This document shows positions 58,159 through 64,000 of a stretch of 64,000 nt of DNA, piece by piece. Both the position numbers and the translations under genes were made by a program. The notes under the pieces were generated by a model. That model worked only from the letters and a program-made list of their open reading frames with translations. It ran no database searches and was not told where the DNA came from. Location of the stretch: assembly GCF_900078705.1 (NCBI RefSeq), contig NZ_FKIF01000003.1:124001-188000 (forward strand), in the 5' to 3' direction. The stretch comes from Bordetella ansorpii (GTDB taxonomy: Bacteria > Pseudomonadota > Gammaproteobacteria > Burkholderiales > Burkholderiaceae_B). How positions within the stretch are numbered: position 1 is the stretch's first letter; each line of letters starts with the position of its first letter.

Positions 58159-58908
58159 ATGCGCCGCGCCCGTATCGCCAGCCTGCTGCTCGCCCTCGCC
58201 CTGCCCCTGCCGGCCCACACCGCGGAACTGACCGTCTCGGCCGCCGCCAGCCTGACCGACGCCTTCAACGAGATCAACAGGCTGTTCTCGGCCAAGGCCC
58301 CGGGCACGACCGTGCGCGCCAACTACGGCGCCTCGGGCACGCTGCTGCAGCAGATGGCCGGCGGCGCCCAGGTCGATGTGTTCGCCAGCGCCGACCAGGC
58401 CACGATGGACAAGGCCGTGGCGCAGAAACTGGTGGATGCGCGGACGCGCCGCGACTTCGCCACCAACAGCGTGGTGCTGGTCGCGCCGATGCGGGACAGC
58501 GCGCCGATCAGGACGCTGCAGGACCTGGACACCCCGGCGGTCAAGCGCATCGCCATCGGCAAGGTCGCCAGCGTGCCGGTGGGCCGCTACACCCGGCAGG
58601 TGCTCGAAAGCGCCGGGCTGTGGACCACGCTGGAACCCAAGTTCGTGCCCGCCGACAGCGTGCGCCAGGTGTTGGACTACGTGGCCCGCGGCGAAGTGGA
58701 CGCCGGCTTCGTGTACCGCACCGACGCGGCCGTGAGGAAGGACGAGGTCAGGATCGTGATGACCGCCGAGGGCCACACGCCCGTCAGCTACCCGGTGGCC
58801 GTGGGCGCCGACAGCGCGCACAAGGACCTGGCCAGGCAGTACGCAGACTTCCTGGCCACGCCGCTGGCCCGCGAAGTGCTGGAACGCCACGGTTTCGGCA
58901 AGCCATGA
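58159..58908 (+). CDS. modA: Molybdate-binding periplasmic protein
   Basis: A 249-residue substrate-binding protein with a signal peptide (IASLLLALALPLPAHTA). The mature start AELTVSAAASLTDAFNEINRLF, then ANYGASGTLLQQMAGGAQVDVFASAD with the oxyanion-binding Ser residues, is typical of ModA. It lies 22 bases after modB and overlaps modC by 4 bases. The order modB-modA-modC differs from the common modABC. Confidence 0.94.
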   Translation: MRRARIASLLLALALPLPAHTAELTVSAAASLTDAFNEINRLFSAKAPGTTVRANYGASGTLLQQMAGGAQVDVFASADQATMDKAVAQKLVDARTRRDFATNSVVLVAPMRDSAPIRTLQDLDTPAVKRIAIGKVASVPVGRYTRQVLESAGLWTTLEPKFVPADSVRQVLDYVARGEVDAGFVYRTDAAVRKDEVRIVMTAEGHTPVSYPVAVGADSAHKDLARQYADFLATPLAREVLERHGFGKP

Positions 58909-59681
58909 TCGACCTGGACCTGGAACTGGATCTGCGGGACGGGGCGCGGCGTTTCGACCTGCGGGTGCGGTTCGCCACCGATGCGCCGTTCGCGGCCCTG
59001 TACGGCCCGTCGGGCGCCGGCAAGTCGCTGACGCTGCAGGCCATCGCCGGCCTGCTTACGCCCCGCGCCGGCCACGTGAGGCTGGACGGCCGCACGCTGT
59101 TCGACGCGGCGCGCGGCATCGACCTGCCGCCGCGCGAGCGCCGGGTCGGTTATCTGTTCCAGCATTACGCGCTGTTCCCGCACCTGACGGTGCGCCAGAA
59201 CGTGGCCTTTGGCCTGACGTCGTGGCGCAAGCGGCGCCTGTCCCCGGAAGACGCGGCGCGCGTGCAGGATCTGCTGGAACGCTTTGGCCTGGCAGGGATG
59301 GCGGACAGCCGGCCGGTCAAGCTGTCGGGCGGCCAGCAGCAGCGCGTGGCCCTGGCCCGCGCGCTGGCCTGCGAACCCAGGGTGCTGCTGCTGGACGAGC
59401 CCTTCGCGGCCCTGAACCCCATGCTGCGGGCGTCGCTGCGGCGCGAGCTGGGTGAAGTGCGCCGGCAATGGAACATCCCGGCGCTGATGATCTCGCACGA
59501 CGCGGACGACGTGCTGGAACTGGCCGACGTGGCCTTCATCTACGAGAATGGCCAGGTCACGCGCGAGATCGACGTGCGCAGCGGCGCAAGCCGCGAACTG
59601 GCGACTCGGCTGGGCGTGCAGTCCAATGAGGACACCCCGGTGCGCAGCAAGGTGCGCGCACTGCTCGGCGGCCGTACGTGA
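58905..59681 (+). CDS. modC: Molybdate ABC transporter ATP-binding protein, short form
   Basis: A 258-residue ABC ATPase. Walker A is [19 protein letters not shown], the Q-loop is [15 protein letters not shown], the signature is [16 protein letters not shown], Walker B is [11 protein letters not shown] and the H-loop is MISHDADDV. It ends about 95 residues before the length of E. coli ModC, so it lacks the C-terminal TOBE/Mop domain. The start overlaps modA. Confidence 0.94.
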   Translation: MIDLDLELDLRDGARRFDLRVRFATDAPFAALYGPSGAGKSLTLQAIAGLLTPRAGHVRLDGRTLFDAARGIDLPPRERRVGYLFQHYALFPHLTVRQNVAFGLTSWRKRRLSPEDAARVQDLLERFGLAGMADSRPVKLSGGQQQRVALARALACEPRVLLLDEPFAALNPMLRASLRRELGEVRRQWNIPALMISHDADDVLELADVAFIYENGQVTREIDVRSGASRELATRLGVQSNEDTPVRSKVRALLGGRT

Positions 59682-59733
59682 CGCAGCCGACGCGGGTTGC
59701 CAGCGGAAATCGCGAGCCGATGCCAAGCGCGCG

Positions 59734-60714
59734 TCAGCGCGCGTCGTCGAGCAGGCGCCGGCGGTCGCGCATGGGCGACGCGCCGAACAGGCGGCTGTAT
59801 TCGCGGCTGAACTGCGAGGCGCTTTCATAGCCCACCAGGTTGGCCGCCAGCGACACGTCCACCCCGCCCATGAACATGATGCGGCGGGCTTCCTGCAGGC
59901 GCAGCTGCTTCTGGTACTGCAGCGGACTCATGGCCGTGACGGCCTTGAAATGGTGGTGGAACGACGAGACGCTCATGTGTACCTCGCGCGCCAGGGCTTG
60001 CACGCGCAAGGGCTGGCGATAGCGCTCGCGCAGCAGGCGGATGGCATCGGCGATGCGCTGCGTCTGGCTGTCGTGCAAGGCGATCTGGCGCAACTGCGCG
60101 CCCTGCCCGTTGGACAGCAGGCGATACAGGATCTCGCGCTTGACCATCGGCGCCAGCACGCGGATGTCGTCGGGCGACTCCAGCAGGCGCAGCAGGCGCA
60201 ATACGGCATCCAGCAAGGTGCTGCCGATGCGCTGCACGTACAGCCCGCGCGTGGCGCCGGACTGGCTGACGGGCGGCAGCGCGCCCTCGCGCAGCAAGTC
60301 GCGGATGTCTTCGGCGCAGAACTCCAGCCGCATGCCCAGGTAGGGTTCGGTGGAACTGGCCGCGGTGATCTTGGCGACCACGGGCAGGTCGACCGACGAC
60401 ACCATGTAATGCATGGGATCGTATTCGTAGACCTCGTCGCCCACCAGCAGGCGCTTGGAGCCCTGCGCGATGATGGCCAGCGCCGTGCGCTGGATGAGGT
60501 GTTGCGGTCCGCGGGGGTTCATGACCCGATTGATGGCCAGGCCCTCGATGGCCGTGGCCATGCTGCCTTCCTGGTCGCCCGTCAGGCGGCGCAGCAGGCT
60601 GACCAGTTCCAGGCGGGCGCGCTCCTGGCCCGCGTCGAAGGCGGGAGGCAGATCAGCCAGGGATGCCGACCCGGGGGCATCGGGAACGTCTTTGAAGCGT
60701 GAAGAATCAGGCAT
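59734..60714 (-). CDS. AraC-family transcriptional regulator (AraC_N/cupin type)
   Basis: A 326-residue regulator with an N-terminal cupin-like domain (NPRGPQHLIQRTALAIIAQGSKRLLVGDEVYEYDP...YMVSSVDLPV) and a C-terminal double HTH (QALAREVHMSVSSFHHHFKAVTAMSPLQYQKQLRLQEARRIM; AANLVGYESASQFSREYSRLFG). The architecture is that of the YqhC group, which controls aldehyde or alcohol reductases in E. coli. The aldo/keto reductase gene 1 kb away is a plausible target. Confidence 0.9.
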   Translation of the reverse strand: MPDSSRFKDVPDAPGSASLADLPPAFDAGQERARLELVSLLRRLTGDQEGSMATAIEGLAINRVMNPRGPQHLIQRTALAIIAQGSKRLLVGDEVYEYDPMHYMVSSVDLPVVAKITAASSTEPYLGMRLEFCAEDIRDLLREGALPPVSQSGATRGLYVQRIGSTLLDAVLRLLRLLESPDDIRVLAPMVKREILYRLLSNGQGAQLRQIALHDSQTQRIADAIRLLRERYRQPLRVQALAREVHMSVSSFHHHFKAVTAMSPLQYQKQLRLQEARRIMFMGGVDVSLAANLVGYESASQFSREYSRLFGASPMRDRRRLLDDAR

Positions 60715-60800
60715 TGGGGAAAGGCGGCTGGCGGGGCAAGCGCCGATGATGCCGTGGTTAGCTTACACAGAGCCTGCCGCCTCTCTCAAGCCGTGTTATT

Positions 60801-61370
60801 TCACGACTTGCGTTCCGGCACGGTCCAGAAGTAGACCGTGCGGCCATTGACATTGATGGTCTGGTCGGGTTGCCAGTCGCCCATGTCGAAGGCGTGCGAC
60901 ACGATACGGGTGCCCGGCTTCAGGGCCAGCAGCTTGGGACGCAGCTTCAGGTTCAGCGACGGTAGCAGATAGAGGCTGATGACGGTAGCCCCCGACAGAT
61001 CCTGCTCGAACAGGTCGGCCTGCACGAACTTGACCTTGTCGGTCACCTTGTTCTGGCGGGCATTGGCATTGGCCTCGGAGATGCGCTCGGGGTCGATGTC
61101 GAAGCCCACGCCCCGGGTGCCGAACTCGCGCGCGGCGGTCACCGGGATGATGCCGTTGCCCGATCCCAGGTCGTACAGCACGTCGTCGGGACCGACCTTG
61201 GCGGCCTTGAGCATCGCGTCGACGACCTCTTGCGGGGTGGGAACGAAGATGACGTCGGGCGCGCGCGAGGCGGCGGCGGGGGCCTGGGTCTGCGCTTGCA
61301 GGCCAGGGGAAACGGACAGCAGGGCGGCCGAAGCGGCCAGGGCGGTGAACAGGGAACGCGTGGTCCTCAT
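60801..61370 (-). CDS. SAM methyltransferase-fold protein with signal peptide (1)
   Basis: A 189-residue protein. The N-terminus has a typical signal peptide (TRSLFTALAASAALLSVSPGLQAQ). Then comes a class I SAM-binding core: VLYDLGSGNGIIPVTAA, GVGFDIDPERI and VKFVQADLFEQDL. It resembles the product of 63005-63835 along its length, including SxLLPSLNxxLRPxLLxLKPGTR and MGDWQPD. Export of a SAM-dependent enzyme would be unusual because SAM is made in the cytosol; the substrate is unknown. Confidence 0.8.
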   Translation of the reverse strand: MRTTRSLFTALAASAALLSVSPGLQAQTQAPAAASRAPDVIFVPTPQEVVDAMLKAAKVGPDDVLYDLGSGNGIIPVTAAREFGTRGVGFDIDPERISEANANARQNKVTDKVKFVQADLFEQDLSGATVISLYLLPSLNLKLRPKLLALKPGTRIVSHAFDMGDWQPDQTINVNGRTVYFWTVPERKS

Positions 61371-61784
61371 GCTGGACTCCTAATGGACATGGATGCAGCT
61401 CGGTTCAATGGCGGTCTCGCGGTCTTGCGGCTTCTCCGGCGCGCGGGCGTCCCTGTGGAACGCGGCGTTTTCCCCGGCGGCACGGCCATGCATGGCTCGG
61501 CCGCCGCCTTTTTTCTGAATGAAAGCTGAACAATTATGGAAGCGAGGGCGACCGGAAAGTTGCCTGATCGTCCGGAACTTATGCCTGATCGTGCAAGCGG
61601 CCCTGGGCAGCCCCCGCCCGCCGTTGCGCCACGGAGAATCAGGCAGTAATGGAGCATGATCGGGCAGCAGCGCGACCAGGCGCGGGCGCATACTTGCGGC
61701 ACGCGATTTACGCGGCATTCCCCAGATCCCGGCCCGTCCGCGCCCCCTGCGCCGCGGCGGCCCCCCTCTCCCAGGAGTCCCTTC
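61371..61784. other. Divergent control region between the methyltransferase and aldo/keto reductase genes
   Basis: No gene is supported. The region holds the direct repeat at 61561-61592 and a CCAGGAG ribosome site just before the reductase. Confidence 0.5.
61561..61592. promoter_or_regulatory. Candidate AraC-type operator: TGCCTGATCGT direct repeat, 21-bp spacing
   Basis: TGCCTGATCGT occurs at 61561-61571 and again at 61582-61592, 21 bases start to start (two helical turns), the usual geometry for AraC-family binding. It lies about 190 bases upstream of both the reductase and the methyltransferase start. Related TGATCG copies appear nearby. Confidence 0.55.
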
Positions 61785-62837
61785 ATGCGATACAAGAAAT
61801 TCGGCAGCACCGGCCTGTTCGTCTCCGAACTGTGCCTGGGCACCATGACGTTCGGCGGCAATGGCGAGATGTGGAACAAGATCGGCGACCTGCAGCAGAA
61901 CGAGGCCGACGCGCTGGTCGGCCGTTCGCTGGAAGCGGGCATCAATTTCATCGACACCGCCGACGTCTACTCGCAGGGCCAGTCCGAGATCATCACCGGA
62001 CAGGCCCTGAAGAACCTGAAGGTCGCGCGCGAGGACGTCGTGGTCGCCACCAAGGTGTTCGGAGAAACGGGCACGAAAGGCACGAACTCGCGCGGCCTGT
62101 CCCGCTATCACATCATGGACGGCGTGAAGGCCAGCCTGAAGCGCCTGCAACTGGACCACATCGACCTGTACCAGGTGCACGGCGTCGACCCGGCCACCCC
62201 CATCGAGGAAACGCTGTACGCGCTGGACAACCTGGTCAGCCACGGCCACGTGCGCTACATCGGCGTGTCGAACTGGGCCGCGTGGCAGATCATGAAGGCG
62301 CTCGGGATCTCGCAGCGCCTGGGCCTGGCCCGCTTCGAATCCCTGCAGGCCTACTACACGATCGCCGGCCGCGACCTGGAGCGCGAACTGGCCCCCATGC
62401 TGCAAAGCGAGGGGGTGGGCCTGATGGTGTGGAGCCCGCTGGCGGGCGGCCTGCTCAGCGGCAAATACTGGCGCGGCAAGGCGGCCGAGGCCGGCAACCG
62501 CCGCGCCTCGTTCGACTTCCCGCCGGTAGATACCGAGCGCGCCTACGACTGCATCGACGTGATGCGCGCCATCGCCGACGCGCACGGCGTGTCGGTGGCG
62601 CAGATCGCGCTGGCGTGGCTGCTGCACCGCCCGGTGGTCACCAGCGTGATCGTGGGCGCCAAGCGCATCGAGCAGCTGGACGACAACATCGCCGCCACGG
62701 GCATCACGCTGGGCGCCGAAGAGCTGGCGCGCCTGGATGAGATCAGCGCCCTGCCCCCGGAGTACCCGGGCTGGATGCTGGAGCGCCAGGGCGGCGTGCG
62801 GCTGGGCCAACTGGCGCAGTCGGCCGGGCCGCGTTAA
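61785..62837 (+). CDS. Aldo/keto reductase
   Basis: A 350-residue NADPH-dependent barrel enzyme. The catalytic tetrad is visible: Asp and Tyr in INFIDTADVYSQGQSE, Lys in VVVATKVFG, His in DLYQVHGVD. The C-terminal cofactor part is VVTSVIVGAKRIEQLDDN. The group resembles YajO/tas-like reductases acting on aldehydes. A CCAGGAG site precedes the start. Confidence 0.92.
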   Translation: MRYKKFGSTGLFVSELCLGTMTFGGNGEMWNKIGDLQQNEADALVGRSLEAGINFIDTADVYSQGQSEIITGQALKNLKVAREDVVVATKVFGETGTKGTNSRGLSRYHIMDGVKASLKRLQLDHIDLYQVHGVDPATPIEETLYALDNLVSHGHVRYIGVSNWAAWQIMKALGISQRLGLARFESLQAYYTIAGRDLERELAPMLQSEGVGLMVWSPLAGGLLSGKYWRGKAAEAGNRRASFDFPPVDTERAYDCIDVMRAIADAHGVSVAQIALAWLLHRPVVTSVIVGAKRIEQLDDNIAATGITLGAEELARLDEISALPPEYPGWMLERQGGVRLGQLAQSAGPR

Positions 62838-62885
62838 GGCCGGGCCGCCCCAAGGCGAAAAAGCCCCCTCGGGGATGAGCCCGGA

Positions 62886-62915
62886 CAGAAAACAGTCCTT
62901 GAGGACCGTTTTCTG
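62886..62915. terminator. Hairpin downstream of the aldo/keto reductase
   Basis: The arms CAGAAAACaGTCC and GGACcGTTTTCTG (loop TTGA, one mismatch) form a long stem between the convergent reductase and methyltransferase genes. There is no clean T run, so it may be a terminator or a REP-like element. Confidence 0.5.
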
Positions 62916-63004
62916 CCTAGCGAATCCGAGCGGCTTGCAAGCCGCGGGTGGACAGCAAGCCGAAGGCGCGCGTGCGGGCCTTTTTCCCTTGCGCCTGCGG
63001 AAGA

Positions 63005-63835
63005 TCAGATGCGGGTGGCCGTCCAGTTGCCTTGCGAGCCGCCCTTGCCGCTCATGCGCTTGCCGTCCACCGTGCCGGTATAGCGCACGCCGTCGACGCT
63101 GAACGAGATCTCGTTGCCCTTCATGCGGGCGTCGGCGATGGGGGTCTGGCCCAGCGTGCCGCTGAGCATCTGGTACTGCTGCGACAGCGTCAACTGGCGG
63201 TCGCCCAGCCTCCACGAACCCTCGACCTTGGCGGGCACGACCCACAGCAGCGCCGTGCACCAGTTCTGGCAGTCCTGCTCGACGGTGGCCGTCTCGTCGG
63301 GCTGCCAGTCGCCCATGCGGAACGTGTTGGACACTACGCGGGTGCCCGGCTTCAGGTCCAGCAGGACCGGCCGCAGGCGCTCGTTGATGGACGGCAGCAG
63401 GAACATGGTGATGACCTGCGCGCGGCTCAGATCGGCCTCGAACAGGTCGCCGGTGGCGAAGGACGCCCGCTCGGCCACGCCTTCCCTGGCGGCGGCGCGG
63501 CGCGCCACTTCCGTCATGTCGGGGTTGTATTCGATCCCGTGCGCGGTCAGGCCACGCTTGGCGGCCGTGATGACCGTGCGGCCATCCCCGGAACCGAGAT
63601 CGATCAGATAGTCCGTCTTCCGCACCTTGGCGATGTCCAGCATGCGCTCGACCAGCGCCTGCGAGGTCGGCACCCACACCACGTCCTTGCCGGCCTGCCC
63701 CACCGAGGGCTCGTACGTCGCCTGGGCGCTGGCGCCGGCGGCGGGCAGCAAGACCAGCGCCGCGGCCACCAGCGGGGCGAGCAGCATGGCGCGGCCCGGG
63801 GACTGATAGGAAAGGGGAGAGGTCATCACAGGCAT
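63005..63835 (-). CDS. SAM methyltransferase-fold protein with signal peptide (2) and C-terminal beta domain
   Basis: A 276-residue protein starting at ATG 63835. It has a signal-like segment (MLLAPLVAAALVLLPAAGASAQ) and a SAM core (YLIDLGSGDGRTVITAA, HGIEYNPDM, ASFATGDLFEADL). An insertion with CQNWC and a C-terminal beta-rich repeat region (GSWRLGDRQLTLSQQYQML; GTVDGKRMSGKGGSQGNW) are absent from its 189-residue paralogue. Both genes flank the aldo/keto reductase. The function is unknown. Confidence 0.8.
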   Translation of the reverse strand: MPVMTSPLSYQSPGRAMLLAPLVAAALVLLPAAGASAQATYEPSVGQAGKDVVWVPTSQALVERMLDIAKVRKTDYLIDLGSGDGRTVITAAKRGLTAHGIEYNPDMTEVARRAAAREGVAERASFATGDLFEADLSRAQVITMFLLPSINERLRPVLLDLKPGTRVVSNTFRMGDWQPDETATVEQDCQNWCTALLWVVPAKVEGSWRLGDRQLTLSQQYQMLSGTLGQTPIADARMKGNEISFSVDGVRYTGTVDGKRMSGKGGSQGNWTATRI

Positions 63836-64000
63836 GGAGGTCTTCCTTTTCGGATGGGAGAGAAAAGCCAGGCGGCTGGAGAATGGAGCGCATTCAACCC
63901 TTAAGGTTCCCGTCAGTATCCTCTCGTGCGATGCAAAATCCGCCTTTTGCGCCCAACCGGGCGCAGGCTCGGGCATAACACCGGCCCTTCAATTTAAATC
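63836..64000. other. Right edge: upstream region of the second methyltransferase gene
   Basis: No gene is supported. An AAGGAAGA stretch just before ATG 63835 may serve as its ribosome site; the promoter was not identified. Confidence 0.4.

Overview
The window looks like chromosomal DNA of a GC-rich betaproteobacterium, most likely Alcaligenaceae (Bordetella/Achromobacter). Evidence: the tmRNA encodes the tag ANDERFALAA, typical of this group; the order cmk-rpsA-ihfB, aroA-tyrA-hisC-pheA-serC-gyrA and ompA-ubiG-gph fits that family; and the short OmpA-like protein with a small N-terminal domain is Bordetella-like. No tRNA, rRNA or CRISPR array was seen.

Region 1 (1-14771) is accessory DNA, almost all on the minus strand. 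It holds a giant RTX protein, at least 2952 codons and still open at the left edge. Its order is glycine-zipper N-terminus, LysM, calcium-binding loops, RTX blocks, a cadherin-like domain, a subtilisin/kexin-like S8 domain with P-domain, more RTX, and a long repeat tail. A small membrane-protein gene sits directly upstream. Then follows a decayed polymorphic-toxin island: an AHH-nuclease-type toxin gene broken by an IS5-family insertion and frameshifts, two Imm11-like immunity genes, and a second, defective IS5-family element. The immunity genes are visibly AT-rich.

Region 2 (14772-36766) is core genome. hldD, hldA, lapB and lapA (LPS heptose synthesis and LPS control) are overlapping or closely spaced on the minus strand. 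A tartrate-dehydrogenase-like gene and an HD-GYP c-di-GMP phosphodiesterase on the opposite strand lie between lapA and ihfB. Then come ihfB-rpsA-cmk-aroA-tyrA-hisC-pheA-serC-gyrA, a compact aromatic/serine biosynthesis and information-processing run, and divergent ompA-ubiG-gph.

Region 3 (36767-54641) mixes transport, redox and resistance. It contains an MFS exporter, tmRNA, an azoreductase, an unlinked pyruvate dehydrogenase E1, a LysR regulator, a GST, a three-module flavin/iron-sulphur oxidoreductase and an FNT-family channel. A MexEF-OprN/OqxAB-type RND efflux operon follows, divergent from soxR. The shared region holds a SoxR box inside a promoter with a 19-bp spacer, so redox-controlled efflux is expected. 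The adaptor gene is out of frame at a (CG)8 tract.

Region 4 (54642-64000) contains a hexose-6-phosphate mutarotase, a ModE-like regulator, a two-gene cassette (candidate ADP-ribosyltransferase-fold protein plus Lys/Ala-rich partner), modB-modA-modC for molybdate uptake, an AraC regulator, and an aldo/keto reductase flanked by two methyltransferases that carry signal peptides.
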